In this document: positions 34,889 to 46,888 of the stretch, piece after piece
Layout of the letters: each line of letters opens with the position of its first letter
Position numbering within the stretch: the stretch's first letter is position 1
NCBI GenBank assembly: GCA_033297205.1
Contig: MU859192.1
Location: 34,656-98,655, forward strand
From: Pseudoneurospora amorphoporcata
Lineage: Eukaryota; Ascomycota; Sordariomycetes; Sordariales; Sordariaceae
Length of the DNA: 64,000 nucleotides
Direction of reading: 5' to 3'
Position numbers and translations under genes: made by a program
The notes under the pieces: model-generated
Seen by the model: the letters and a program-made list of their open reading frames with translations, nothing else
Told to the model about the DNA's origin: nothing
The model's database searches: none

Positions 34889-37800
34889 CTAATCCCCAAG
34901 CGGCATGCCTTCCAAGTCGTCCAGCAGCCTTCGCCAATTATCTGCCAACATCTCCGAGTACTTCACCCGCTCCTGCGCCCAATCCTGCATCAGTCTCGAC
35001 ACGTTGTACTGCGTTCCCTGGAAGAATCGTAGCTCGTCTCTTATGCATTCCTTGACGAATACTGAGCGGTTGTGTTGTGTGACAATGGATTCCTTGTCCT
35101 GTTTTGGGTGTTAGTAGAACTGATGGCATTGATTAATGGACAAAGAGGGACATACCTTTATGATCGCCTCAACAACCTTCTCCTTCTCTCCCGGCTTAAC
35201 CATCCCTTCTGGCTTTGCGTTAAGTGCCTGTAGCTTCGCTTCGTTCGTCTCGATGCGTCGTTGCAAGAACGGGATATTGTCCTTGTCAAGGCGCTCCCTC
35301 CTGTCGAACAGATCACGTAGACTGACTAGTGCATCTCGCTGCCTCTTCAAGTCCTCCAACACACCCTCTTCCCAAGCCTTGGCCTCGTCCTCCATCAGGG
35401 CCTGCGCAGTGCGCAGGTGTCGGCCCATACCTTGTAGCCCGTCGTTGAGAAGTGGCACATCGCTGTTGTCGGTGGCATAGGTGTCGGCGCTGGCCTCGGT
35501 GAGGGAGATTAGAGAAAGAGCCATCCGGGCGTGGTCGGCTGCTACGCCTTCTGAGCGCTTAACCAGACGATCCATGATGGTGCAGGTGCCGATGTAAAGC
35601 TCGGCACTGCGACGGACGCCTGCTCGTGTACGCGCAAAGAGCTCCTCTAGAGTTGGTGGAAGCGAGTCCTCGAGACCGGGTGGTAGTGTACGGCCGGTGA
35701 ACTCGTCCTGGACAGAAATTGTAGCTTGCTTGCGCCAAACAGACAGTTCCTAAGATCACATTGTTAACAGCTGCGCAAACCCAGGAAGTTTGATGTAGAC
35801 ATACCGTAGGCACCGTCAAGAACATAATCACCAACTGCTCCTGGCCCAAAACTGGGTGACGCACAAGAGCGTTGAGGAACCTAGCCAGACCGCGGCGGCG
35901 CTTCTCGATAAAGGCCCCGTCATTAGACAAATGATTGCCGTTCACTGTCTCTGTTAGCGTAGCCCATCTTCTCCGGAACGATATTCAACTTACGAGCAAC
36001 CCTCTTGGGAGGCAACAGCGGCAGGACCCTAAACGGATACCGCTTGTGCAAGCAATCTAACAACCACACAAAGTCGCTGTATCGTCGGACGACCTTACTG
36101 CCCCGTCTTATGCTCGAGACCTCGTAGTTGTGGTGCTGGAACATGAACATGCCCTCCTTCTCCGGCATCAGCGTCACCAGAATATTTTCCTCCACGTTGC
36201 TTCCCGACCTGACATGTCCATTGGTTCGGTTGGGGTTGGAACCGCCAACTGGACCACCAACAGACTGGCCAGCTCCTCCACTGCCGCCGAAGGGACTTGT
36301 GATTGCATTATCTGCTGGCTCGCTGAACCCTCCTACCGAGGAGTTACCGGGAAAGTAGTTCCAGGCGCCATTGCTTTCTTGGATTGACTCGGCGACGTTG
36401 TGAATCGAGCTGGGACCCGAACGTGGTTGACTGGTGGTGAAGGTTGAAGTAGTCCGGCCGGGCAGCGCGGTGCTGGTCGTCGTCAGTTCGGGACTCGAAC
36501 TGTACGAAACAGCGCCGTTGCCGTTCAAGTCAGGGCCGCCGATCGAGCGAGGGACGTCGGCGGCGCCGTTATGTCCCGTCGAGTGTTCTAATGGGCCATG
36601 GTTGTGGCCTTTGTGCAGATCGGGCGCGTTCCATGGATCCTCAGGGTACTCCATTGGAACCTTCCTCAGCGTGCGCGGCTGGTGTTGTTGTTGTTGTTGC
36701 TGCTGCTGCTGCTGCTGTTGCCTGGGAGGAGACGGGGTGGGGGCTTTTAGTGGAGTGACGGGTCGTTGTGGAGGTTTCGCAGCGAGTTCAGATAGATACG
36801 GCAGCGTAGGCACGTTTTCGATAAGACCTTGTAGTTTGGGCAGGGGAAGTTCTGGATGGCGAGATTACGCAAGAAGGTTAGCTTGCCATGACACTAAAGA
36901 ACTAACGGACCCACCCCCGATGGCGGATTGCGGAGCGCGCAAAGTACTAACAAGGAAATAGGTGTGATGGGCAGAATATGGGGTAGATAGACAGGTAAAA
37001 AAGAAGGAGGTGTTTTTGGATATAGGAGGAAAGAAGACAGACGGCCAGGCAAAAGGTTAACCGAGTCGGCGGTGTCAATCTATTAGCGGAACGGGAATGA
37101 CATATGACCGCATTCGAGATTCGTGTTGGTTGCAATGGGTTGTCAAAAATACAAGGTTGGGACTGGGGATGGATGACCAGCAGCAGCTGAAGAACCGGGA
37201 AACTAAACGCGCCCCAGCACCTTGTTGCGACGAGACACTGCAGATACGTGTGTAGACAGAAAGAGAAGGGAAAAAAAAAAAAAAAAAAAAAAGAAAGGAA
37301 ACATAGAAACCGGATTGGACAATGCAAAAAAGAAATAAAATCTCAAAAGCAGGTACCGTAACTTACTTCGTCGTCGTTCGTCCACGCCATCCAAGCTGGC
37401 GACCTCCCCTTCTTGGACAAGGCCAATCAAGGCCAGCAGGACGTTGAACTCGTTCCTGCCCAAGTCCAAGCCAGTGTCCCCACCATTAGCACCGTCACCC
37501 CCACTACCAGCGCCTGTAGCGGAGGCCGACGCAGGGGCGATGATACCCATTATGCGCGCCTGGTCATCGGCGCCAAGCTTGGCCGCTGCGAGTGTCCGCG
37601 CAACACCTCCGGCTGTGATCCTCCCAGCATTTGTTGTGCTACCGCTGTTGTTCTCTGTACGGGCTACTGCGTCGAACGTCTCGATATAGCTCTCGGGAAC
37701 GTCGGCCGAGGGTAGGAGGCTGCGGATGAGATCGGCGCGGCTGCGCTGCTTGCGCGGAGTAGGCATGTCCCAGGGCGAATCATTGTCATCGTCGGCGAAT

Positions 37801-37928
37801 AGGGCGCTGCCGGAGCGGGCAGTGGGCGGTTGTTCGTTGTCGAAGAGGGTCGAGCGGCTGCTGTTGGCGATCTTGGCTGAGTTAAGGGTGGCCGAGTCGT
37901 CGGGAGGGGAGCTACCGAAGAGCGACAT
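34889..37928 (-). CDS. mvp1: Sorting nexin Mvp1 (PX-BAR, SNX8-like)
   Basis: Five minus-strand exons are inferred: 37928-37367, 36851-35994, 35944-35805, 35749-35156 and 35098-34889, giving 787 residues with consistent phases. Residues about 60-200 form the EH-like N-terminal region (LGRNEFNVLLALIGLVQEGE). Then come a poly-Gln run (232-243) and a Ser/Gly-rich linker. A PX domain follows at about 400-515 (RRYSDFVWLLDCLHKRYPF), which in this family binds PtdIns3P. A BAR-type helical domain runs from about 530 to the end. Known role: endosomal membrane binding and tubulation in retrograde vacuole/endosome-to-Golgi sorting. The start MSLFGSSPPDD is the best of several in-frame ATGs; the upstream ones lie in leader-like sequence. 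It is longer than yeast Mvp1, mainly in the linker, as in other filamentous fungi. Confidence 0.92.
36684..36721 (-). repeat. CAG/CAA run coding for polyglutamine in Mvp1
   Basis: Mixed CAG and CAA codons encode about 12 consecutive Gln between the EH-like and PX regions. CAG purity in the middle suggests length instability. Confidence 0.85.
37263..37292 (-). repeat. Homopolymer T run in mvp1 intron 1
   Basis: A run of 20-odd A on the plus strand (T on the coding strand) lies in the 515-nt first intron of mvp1. Confidence 0.7.
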
Positions 37929-39085
37929 GCTGTGCTGGAGCTTGGAGCTTGGAGGGAGGATACTGGGGAGACGGGCAACCCAAGGTTCAAAGATGTGTAA
38001 GTCGGATGGAAGAAGTTTCGAAGTCGGGTTTTCGAAGAAAAGATGTTCGGCGCAAGGTGAGGTTAAAGCAAAGGGTAAAGCCACTCTGCAAGGCTTCCTG
38101 TTTCTGCCACAGTCGATGGCGAGGAATCTCACTGGCAGCGTCGTAATGCGACTCGTAATATGGATGCAACGGAGGGCTGTTGGAGAGCTGTTGGATGTAT
38201 GATTGGCAAAGTAACCACGTTATGGGGCAGGGCAAAGATGGAAAAGCCAAAAAGTGGACGAGTTTAAAGATGAAGCTATCGCGACCTCATCCGGCAAGTT
38301 GAACAAGAACAGAAACAAAGGAAAAAGTTGAAGCAAGTCAAAGATGTTGACAACGACAAGGTTTTGCCTCCAGCTCTGCTGCTGCTCGAGGAAAGAAAGT
38401 CAAGATGCATCAATGATGACGGCGCCCAGCGGGCAGGCAGCGGCATGGGCACAGCACTGTTGGCGCGCCGACTCCAAGGCTGACACAATCCCGTCCCGTT
38501 CGGGAGGGCTGCATACAGTGGCTTGGTAGTAGGAAGCGCGCTGTGACGGATGGACGGTTCCCCGCCCGCTGGAAGCTGGAAGGAATGCCAGGACCGGGCC
38601 TTGACCGGGGTACCTAGCTTGCGGGATTGGCATGTCACTGGTCAATGGCCTTCTTCCGACTGCCAGGTACGGACAGCAAGTCTTTGATGAGATCCATCGT
38701 TGACCATGCCACCACGCAGCAAAGTGGTATTCACGATAAGTCAATCCTCATGGCGACGATGGATCGCAGAAGCAGGAACACATCAATCTTACAATTGCTT
38801 GCGTTGTCAGCAAGTGGAGTCGTGTCCGAATATGGAAACCCACTTGGTCAAGTTTGTATGTACGAAGACCCAAATGTACCTTGTAAGCGACGAGCAAGAC
38901 GCTGGACTGACAAATTTCACGGATGATAATAATACAACACAACAAGGTACTACAGAGCCATGGACGGACCCCAGTACCTATCATACAACAACCAGGATGA
39001 AGGAAGAGCGCGACAACGAGTTTTGGTTTGGAAAAAAAAAAAAAAACCGCCATAATCCCAGGCAATATTCGTGTGTTCGTGTTCA
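37929..39085. other. Intergenic: mvp1 promoter side and uL15m 3' flank
   Basis: No gene is visible. Frames reading upstream from mvp1 are hydrophobic leader noise. A short A run lies near 39030-39046 just downstream of the uL15m stop. Confidence 0.5.
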
Positions 39086-40166
39086 TTAGAAGAGCTTCTC
39101 CGACACCGCCGCATCTCCAGTCTTGGTGGCCTTGACCTTCTCGGCCCTGGCCATCTTGACCTTCTCGCCGCCCGTCGGCACCTTGAAGTACAAACTGGGA
39201 GACTCGCCAGGCGCGAGCTGGTGGCTGAGGTAACCCCTATGCGCCGGGTCTCTGTAGTACTCGATGTCCCAACGGCTGGTCGGGTCCGGCAGGCGATAAT
39301 ACTTCTTCTTGAGTGACCGCGCCTGCGCCAAGATCTCCTCCACGTGATCCTTGCCCACCGGCAGGGGCTTGTCGGTATGGAGAGACTTGCCCTGTACCAG
39401 GCGCTTGAGCGACTCCTTGGTGTAGAATCGGGTGACGATCTTGCCGCCGGCGGCCTCGATGGCCTCGATGGCCGAACCGGACGCGCGCGAGACGGTGATG
39501 TTGATGGGAATCTTGAAACCCTCCTTGCCGCGGCCGAGGAGCTTGATGCCGTCCTTGATGCTGCTGCCGATGATGCCGGACTTGATGATCTCCTTGGGCG
39601 TGATGGGCTTCGTGGGGTCGATACGGCCGGCTTCGATCCATTCGTGGAGCTTGTCGAGGTTCAGCTCGGACATGACGGCAGCGAACCTATTATAGACACA
39701 CCAAGTGGTTAGTCTCTAGTACTAAAGTATCTGGTGGGTATAGCTCGTGTCGGACAATGTGTTGGAGAGTTGTGGGACATGGCGCATAGCGAGAGGGTAT
39801 GGAGTTCGGAGGGACGGCGTACTGGTTAATGAAACCCTTGCGGCCGTGAGAGACGATCAAGGGCGTCTGACCACCCTGGAACCATGGGTTGATCTTGCCT
39901 TTGGCCTTCTGACCATTCATACCACGACCCGAGGTCTTGCCATAGCCGGACGAGGGACCGCGACCCTTGCGAATGCGCTTGTGGTAGGCGCCCTTGTTGT
40001 CGGACAAGCTGGCGAGGATGGATGCGCTTCTGGTCTGGACGGAGAGGGCGGCGAAGAGGGAAATGAGGGACGACGTCGGCGACGAGGCAGGGACCGAAGG
40101 GCGTGCTGCTGTGAGGGAGGCCTGGCAGCATCGCGCCGCCTGGGCGAGTGGTAGCCTGGGAGGCAT
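39086..40166 (-). CDS. mrpl10: Mitochondrial large-subunit ribosomal protein uL15m (MrpL10)
   Basis: Two minus-strand exons, 40166-39823 and 39686-39086, give 314 residues. The first about 50 residues are Ala/Ser/Arg-rich without acidic residues, a mitochondrial targeting peptide. RKGRGPSSGYGKTSGRGMNGQKAKGK is the glycine/lysine-rich L15 signature region (about 65-90). It is followed by FQGGQTPL and the L15 core with GGKIVTRFYTKESL. The donor is GTACGC and the acceptor TATAG; the junction gives GFINQFAAV. Known role: component of the 54S mitochondrial ribosome. With bS6m it is one of two mitoribosomal genes in the window. Confidence 0.93.
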
Positions 40167-42198
40167 GGCGGAGGCGGAGGCGGAGGATACGGGGGTGATG
40201 GGTCGGGCAGTCTTCCGGATTCGAGGTCCGTTCCTCACGGCAACGGCACTTCCCCGAAAACAAAAGTTCAGGACCCGCGCCCAGCCAAATTCCGACCGCC
40301 TGCCGTCGCGGGGGTGGACCGTGCACCCTCGTTGGTCAATCCCGCGCCGCTAAAAGCGGATGGCTGGCTGAGTCAGCAACTTGTTTCCACATCCGACGTC
40401 CTCGCCAAAAGATGGTGATTCTCCAAAATATCCATCTTCGATATCACTTACACGGGATATGCAAGAGTATGGCATGGGGCCAGTGCAGAAAAGGTGCTCA
40501 AAGGTTAGTGTTAGGTTATGTGACGGCTTCGGTATCCTTATGGTTCACTTTTGAAATTTCACCCCCAAACCTGAATGGCCTCTTGCTGAGTGTCCATTGC
40601 CGCCCGGAGGTCCGTTGAGGAAATATTGTGTAGGTCCATCTTTTTGACGTTCGCAGTATTGCTCCCACCTACAACCCCAAACAAAAGGCCATGTGCCTTT
40701 GTTATTCATGGACAATGGAAGGTCAGTTGCAAGTGCAGAATCTGTTCAACCTATACCACATTCTCGACCTGCCACCGCTAACCGGCCGGCCCTTCCCCCG
40801 AACATCAGACGAGAAGGCCAAGATCCTCCCGGCCCGCTCCGAGCTATATAACCTCCCTTACCCGACCCCTCTACCACAACGCGGATCCATACTTTGTGTA
40901 GAGCGCAGTGGTTCCGTGTCCCATTGATGAAAACATTGCCGGGTGCGTCGGTATCCCGTGGTACAGTTTTCGTAGGTCGCTGACTGAGTGAGGATTGAGG
41001 TTCGTTCCGCGTTGATGGCTTGCTCTTTGATGTTGATGTATGTATCACAATTATAATGCTGATAATTTATGATGACATCCGAATATCTTCCATGTTTATC
41101 TGGCCACCTTCCCGACATCAATTATCCAGCCGTTCGCCTTCTATGTTGAGGGTTTGAGGTTGCCGTGACGCCTACAAGCGTTTCCCCGGGATCGTCAGAA
41201 GTTTGCCAGATCGTATCAACTATATGTACGTTGCCATATCTTGTTCGAGTTGGTTTTGTACCTGGGACCCAACTTCCTCCCCTTGCGACCCAACATGTCA
41301 TCTCCTTTTTTGTCTTTTATTGACGTGATCGTGAAGCGGCCCAGCTTTGGCAACGTGCCTAGCCTTGTGGTGTGTGGTTGGATTTATGCCCCTGTTGTCT
41401 CCGGGAATTTTGGCATGTCGCAAGATCTTGGCACCCACTCTGCTGTGATGGCGTGCAAAAACGAGGCATGTACTTTCTGCATCCCAACGGGTGGTTTGCT
41501 TTTCTCCAGCATATTGTTCATCGACCATCTCGACATGGGAGTCGCGTAGGTATTTTCCATTCTCACCTGCCACTGCACCAGCTGGCTCCCTTCGACTCCT
41601 TGCCCGAGCCTTCTCCCACCACCGGCCGGCATGCGCACTCCCCACCACTTTTTTGCTGCCGGCCGGATTTTCTTTCGTCCCATATCTTCCCGGACCACCA
41701 CCAGGCCCCAAAGCTGCCCTGACCCCTCCCCATCGGGGTTTATAGGTGCGCTTTGCCAGCCCAACAGTCACCACATCATCCAGCGGCGGCCATATGGTGC
41801 AGCGGTCGGGGTCGCCCCCTTCCGCTGTCACTGCGTGAGCTCGTGGGTTCGATTCCCAAAGATAGCCAATGCCATGCCAGACTCGCCGGTCCTTCGAGGA
41901 AGCCCAGACACAACACCACCGAAAATTGACACACTGGAATAACCTTAGCGAGCTGCTCCTTTCCTGTCCCATGGATTGAAGTTCCTCATCGATTACTCAC
42001 AAGGGCCTAGGCCTTTGATGGGGCGTCTTTGAGGCGCGTAGCAACTGATCCGTATCGCTGTGAGCTTTCGTGAGTATTGGCTCACGTCTCACGCCTCCGA
42101 CCCCATGTTCACGGATTAGAACTGTGTTGGACCGTCGCAACCAATTTTTTTTGGCGATTTTTATTCTAAATGCTGATTGAGGATTTGGTTTTGTATAG
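40167..42198. other. Intergenic region containing a tRNA-like relic
   Basis: Two kilobases without a supported protein gene. A minus-strand open frame of 224 codons at 41298-41972 is largely the reverse reading of the tRNA-like sequence and pyrimidine-rich DNA. The boundary with the accessory block begins near here. Confidence 0.45.
41791..41874 (+). pseudogene. tRNA-like relic
   Basis: TGGTGCAGCGG matches a tRNA A box and GGTTCGATTCC is a perfect B box, with a spacing of about 45 nt. A TGTCAC segment between them resembles an Asp-type anticodon loop. The flanking GGCCAT and ATAGCC would form an acceptor stem only with mismatches and one extra base, so I read it as a decayed tRNA gene or tRNA-derived fragment. 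Confidence 0.3.
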
Positions 42199-42411
42199 AT
42201 GTCGTCGATGGGTGGTTATGGTTCTTGGAACCTTGATTCAGTGCAGGCTATTCGTCAGCATAAGCGCTTGATTGGAAAGAACAAAATTGAAGATACCGAG
42301 TTGGAATTTGTAGACATCTTTCGGTGCCTACCATCGTATTACAAGCTAATGGCAGCAGATGCTCTGCGCATGGATATGAACATGAGTGAAAACATGGCGA
42401 TGGCTAGATAG
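42199..42411 (+). CDS. Small hypothetical ORF (70 aa)
   Basis: An open frame of 70 residues starts directly after an intron-acceptor-like TATAG that has a CTGATT branch-like element upstream. The product is mixed helical in composition (LIGKNKIEDTELEFVDIF) and ends in a Met/Asn/Asp-rich tail. I recognise no family. It may be the 3' remnant of a decayed gene at the edge of the repeat-containing block. Confidence 0.25.
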   Translation: MSSMGGYGSWNLDSVQAIRQHKRLIGKNKIEDTELEFVDIFRCLPSYYKLMAADALRMDMNMSENMAMAR

Positions 42412-42822
42412 GTGGTATGGATCTCTGTCCATTGCAACGATAATTTCGGAATCCCAGTTCGAACGATGCAGCGGCCAAGGGGTGCCAGCGTGATGAACAG
42501 CAGATGCCACCAGCATTCCGGCAGTAGGAGAAGTAAACCGCCGAAGTGGTGTTAGGATAGCCCGTCGCAAAAAAGCTAAAAGGATCATATCACACTAGAA
42601 ATATGCTGGACAGAGCTCACTAGGGACTCTCCAAACCAGAAGATGATTAGAGGCTGGGTTTGGAGGACCAAAAGAGACGCTTGAATGTATACTGACCGTG
42701 ACATGTTCCGTTTCTTGTTACGAACCCTTCGACTGGGAAGTTGTCCGTCGGAGACAGGACCGGGCCGCGGCCGTTGAACTTCCCGTCCCGTCTCCTCCAC
42801 GGCGCTTGATGCGCCAAGATAT

Positions 42823-42957
42823 CCACACCTCCCTCCCTGTCCATGGGAAGGAGCGCTGGACCGTGAACGTCTTCTGCAGGAAGTTGCAACAACTTCCCAC
42901 CTTGCACATTCTTCACTTTGCACTCAGACTATTTGGGCGTTATGGCAATCACCGATC
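42823..42957 (+). repeat. Diverged direct repeat, copy A
   Basis: This shares an ordered set of blocks with 46141-46265: CCACACCTCC, then CGCTGGACCGTGAACGTCTT (identical 20-mer), then GAAGTTG, a CCCAC/CCGCACTTGC block and GGCAATCACCGA. Spacing between blocks is similar. It lies left of the MITE and the broken transporter. Confidence 0.75.
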
Positions 42958-43080
42958 AGACGAAAGCTTTCTGAGAGATTCCAGGATTCTTAGCGACCAT
43001 CCGAGTCACTCTACACCGAATGACATCAAAATGTAAGGTAACATTTTCATCCCAACACCTTTGTTCCTTTTCTCCAACAG

Positions 43081-43407
43081 ATACCGTATCGACTCGGGGC
43101 ATCCGTTTTTAGGTTCCAAGGAAATTGGGCGGATTCTGTAAGCACACTGCACCAATATGTGCTTTTCACGTCCGGGAAAAAGAGTGGGGGAGATAGCTGG
43201 AGAGCCCGGAGCACTATAAATTCGATTCTTCTACCTCTAGTGCCATATCTTTTCCCACCTAATAAAGACAGCGAGCTGGAGGGTGGGGACATTCAGAATC
43301 CCCGTCTGGCATACAATTTCTAGTGGGCATGAATATTGCAATATGCTTGCAGACAATGCCTGATTTCCTTGGAACCTAAAAACGAATGCCCCGAGTCGAT
43401 ACGGTAT
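43081..43407. mobile_element. MITE-like element with 45-bp terminal inverted repeats
   Basis: Positions 43081-43125 and 43363-43407 are inverted complements over 45 bp with a single mismatch. The ends read ATACCGTATCGACTC and its complement, so a TA target duplication just inside the ends is possible, as in mariner/pogo-type elements. Inside the perfect arms, similarity continues for about 35 nt with transitions, so the element is a partial foldback. The total is 327 bp with no coding capacity, which fits a non-autonomous DNA transposon. Confidence 0.8.
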
Positions 43408-43636
43408 GGAAGTTAACGTTGAGGGCAATGCTCTTCAGTTTTCACTAACTGGACAGACACATATGCTGGCTTATGCTGGCTTACGGAACATCTGCTGGCA
43501 AATTTCTCCTCCCTGTCCGGCGCACAAAGAGTAGATTGCATTTTGCAAACAACTCGAGTTTCTACAGTAAAGGTTTGTCTTGGAGCGTGCTTAGGTTTTC
43601 TCCTAAAACGATACATTCGTAAACCCAATTCGCTTT

Positions 43637-43638
<2 letters not shown>

Positions 43639-43674
<36 letters not shown>
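43639..43674 (+). repeat. Poly-T tract of about 36 nt
   Basis: An almost uninterrupted T run lies between the MITE and the transporter pseudogene. It may be a simple homopolymer or the tail of a retroposed sequence on the minus strand; no retroelement body is visible beside it. Confidence 0.85.
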
Positions 43675-43675
<1 letters not shown>

Positions 43676-44086
43676 GTATACTCGCGTTGAGAACAAAACA
43701 GCGTGGGCTATTGAACCTCACTTCTGCATGCAATATGTCCACGGCAACATATGTGTGGGAAATAAATGCAACGGGCTCCCGTAGTCCTTTCCTTGGTGTG
43801 CGTGCATTGCATTTATTTTCACGCAACCTGAGGATCCACGTTCAGCCACCGGACGACTGAATGGTAACTCTTGCCAGTTCTTTCGTTTGGTTCCTTCATA
43901 AGGGCCAGTAGCAACAGCGGTAGTTCCTCCCATATTGGTTCATCAACCAGCACCAGACTCATCAAGACAATTTCTTAAAGCCTGAGCTGCTCGCTGCTTG
44001 ATTCCTCTTCTTCTCTTTCACTCGGTAACATTATTATCCCCCTCATCCGACTCCCCAAGCCGTTCGACAGCTCGACTTCTGAGACC

Positions 44087-45867
44087 ATGGCTCCCAAGGA
44101 CACCGCGGCCGTTTCCGAGGCGGATTTGCCCCTCACAGCACTCGTAAAGAGTGATACCATGGAATGGTATCACAAAGCCAAGCTAAGGTGGCTTTACGTC
44201 GTGTTGTTCTTCTGCTGCTACGCAGCGGAATGGGCGTCCGGTATGGACTCTGCTGTCATGAACAGCATCCAAGCCCTGCCAGCTTGGAAAGCCTGTAAGT
44301 TTTTCTTCCATTCCGCTGCAGATCCTGAGAGTCCCATCATGATGGAACATTGGCTAACCAACATTCCGGGAAGTTTTCGATAACCCAGAAATGGGAGCCC
44401 TCGGCCTGCTGACGTCAATGTAATCTCTCGGGGCAATTTGTGCCACTCCCTTTATTCCCTGGATGAGCCAAAGATACGGCCGCAGGGCAACCATGAGGAT
44501 ATCCTCGGTGGTGCTTTGTGGTGGTGCAGTCATGCAGCTTTCTCAACAAACACTTCCATGTTCCTCGCCTCTCGGTGGTTGCTGGGATTCGGCATCCCGT
44601 TCTCGCTTGTCAATAGCTCAGCACTACTAGCAGAGCTGGCCCACCCTAACGACCGGCCTACCTTGACCTCCCTCTTTAATGCCACCTGGTCTGTTGGGGC
44701 CATCCTGGCCGCTGCAGTAACGTACGCCGCTGCCAATATCTCCGGCAACTGGTCTTGGAGGCTCCCGAGCCTCCTTCAAATCGTGCCGAGTGTCTTGCAG
44801 TTAATCTTCCTCCAGTTTTGCCCCGAGTCACCACGGTGGCTTACGTCCAAGGACCGCCACGGGGAGGCATGGGGTATCATGATGAAGTACCACAGCGAAG
44901 GGACCAATGGCAAGGAATTTGCACGCATAGAGCACGCGCAAATCGCCAGTACGCTCGCCGAGGAACAGAGGCTCAAGAGCCCCTTTATTTTCGGTGATAT
45001 CTTCCGAGATGCACCGATCAGGAAGCGGTTCGGCATCGCAGCCGTCGTGGGGTTCTTCACCCAATGGTCGGGCAACGCTCTCATCAGCTTCTATACGCCG
45101 GTCATTCTGAATGCTATTGGCATTACCGATGGTACAACACAGCAACTAATCATCCTCGGGTGGACGTGCTGGGGGCTGGTGGTTGCTGTCCCGATGTCGG
45201 CTGTAGTACCACGATTTGGCGGAAGGACCATGTTCTTATGCTGCACCACTGGCGCTACACTGGTATACATAGTGTGGACCGTGTCCTGTGCCACGGCAAT
45301 GTCGGACAAGACTTTGGCGGCTGCTATTCCGGTTTTAGTTGCCATGTTTCTCTACACCCCGTAAGTTTTCAGTTCTCTTGACCTTTTGAATGGTCTTTTG
45401 TTTAGTGCCATGCACACTGTCTTTGAAGGCAGTTAAGAACATGAATAGAAGGCCAACTGACTTCCAATCCCCACAGGGCATACTCCATGGGATGGGACAC
45501 CTTGACCTATACTTACATCTCCGAGCTGTTCCCGTTCCATCAGCGTTCCCAGGGTCTCGCAATGACGCAGATCACCAGCCGCTTTGCCCTCTTCCTCAAT
45601 TTGTACGTGAATCCGATTGCTATTAGCAAAATCGGCTGGAAGTATTTTGTCGTCTATTGCGTTTGGATCACCATCGAGACCATTACCGTCTACTTCTGCT
45701 TTCCCGAAACCCAAGGAAAAACATTGGAGGAGTTATCCTTCATGTGGGAAGATGACGAGGTGCGAGATAGGGTGCGCCGGAGATTCGAGCATAGGTTCGC
45801 CATTCCACTGAGAGAGTTGGGGCCGATCAAGGAAGCATCGGAGGAGGACACGGAAGAGGCCGTTTGA
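44087..45867 (+). pseudogene. MFS sugar transporter, broken
   Basis: The exons would be 44087-44294, 44374-45360 and 45477-45867, coding for a 12-span hexose/lactose-permease type transporter. Recognisable pieces are GMDSAVMNSIQALPAW near the start, RYGRR after span 2, PESPRWL after span 6 and PETQGKTLEEL near the end. Two lesions interrupt it. An in-frame TAA at 44421-44423 stands where the family has an aromatic residue before SLG. One base is missing near 44537, where the reading must shift to continue into TNTSMFLASRWLLGFG. The flanking splice signals are intact (GTAAGT donors, CTAAC branch). I see no intron that would remove both lesions without deleting conserved spans. It sits between the two direct repeats. 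Sequencing error is the alternative. Confidence 0.75.
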
Positions 45868-46888
45868 GAGGGGGTGATGTGTTTTTTCTCTCTCTTTTCC
45901 CTAAAGGGTGTTGGTGGCGGAATTCCCTAGAGCACACTCCGAACTTCCTAAGAGCACACTCGTTAGTAGCCGTACCAAGTACCTATGGTTATCCAATATC
46001 ATCACCAAGTATCGGGGCACAGATTCTCGCGCCTGTTGTTTGACATTGCTGCTGTTGATGCGTTGTGCCATTTTCCATGCAGTGAAAGAAGGAAGGGAAG
46101 ATGTGCGGGAAGGAACGGTTGTCTTGAGGCACTAAACTCTCCACACCTCCTCTCATGTGACAATGACCGCTGGACCGTGAACGTCTTTGCCAAAACGGGA
46201 AGTTGTGATTTCCATCCCGCACTTGCCCTTACATTTGGACCTGCACATTAACGGCAATCACCGAATGAATTTTCTTTCGACACTGATGACCTCCTTGAAG
46301 GAAAGTCGTAACCGGCCTTGTGCGATGTTGCCCGCTGTGTTCTTCCAGACTTTGCGAATCATTTCCCCTCTTCCTCTTTAGCCCAGATCAGTCTTCTTCC
46401 CGTTCAATCTCTCTCCGGTACAACACTACTACCCAATCATTCCCCTCTTACCATCATTTGTTTGACTCTTGGAGACCCGAACCATCAACGACTAGCACAA
46501 CGAGTCCAGGAATACCGGCATCACTTCAAAATTCCTCTTGAAACACGGTTATCAGCACGACATCTGAACCTCTTCAATCATCGCCACCTTTTGAGGGCGC
46601 CATTATCAAAACGAGCTAATTGGATTCGCCTGTCACGATAGACATATCCAGCCCTAAGCGAGTGCCACAACTGTAAGATTCAATCATTCATGCCCCTTCT
46701 TTGTTGTATCTTTGGGCAGAATGGGCGGTTGGCAGCTTTTGTCACAGACCGAACAGTGGCCAAAAGCTCGACGGACATTATTTCTCTATCGCTAACCCTT
46801 TCCAGACGTCTAGGTTATTGTCATTCGATCACATCTCACAATCGACCCAACCTCGTTCAGATATTGTGTTCTATCCTCGACGAGCAAA
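45868..46888. other. Intergenic region with repeat copy B
   Basis: This contains the second direct repeat (46141-46265) and the pyrimidine-rich upstream region of the DUF7580-like gene from about 46360. No gene is recognised. Confidence 0.5.
46141..46265 (+). repeat. Diverged direct repeat, copy B
   Basis: This is the partner of 42823-42957 in the same orientation, sharing the 20-mer CGCTGGACCGTGAACGTCTT and the flanking blocks in the same order. The two copies bracket 3.2 kb with the MITE-like element and the transporter pseudogene. Confidence 0.75.

Noticed and set aside
36434..36961. Plus-strand frame of 175 codons with a cysteine run
   Set aside because: The Cys run is the antisense of the mvp1 polyglutamine repeat.
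41298..41972. Minus-strand frame of 224 codons
   Set aside because: It includes the reverse reading of a tRNA-like T arm (WESNPRAHAV) and GC-rich noise, so it is not a protein gene.
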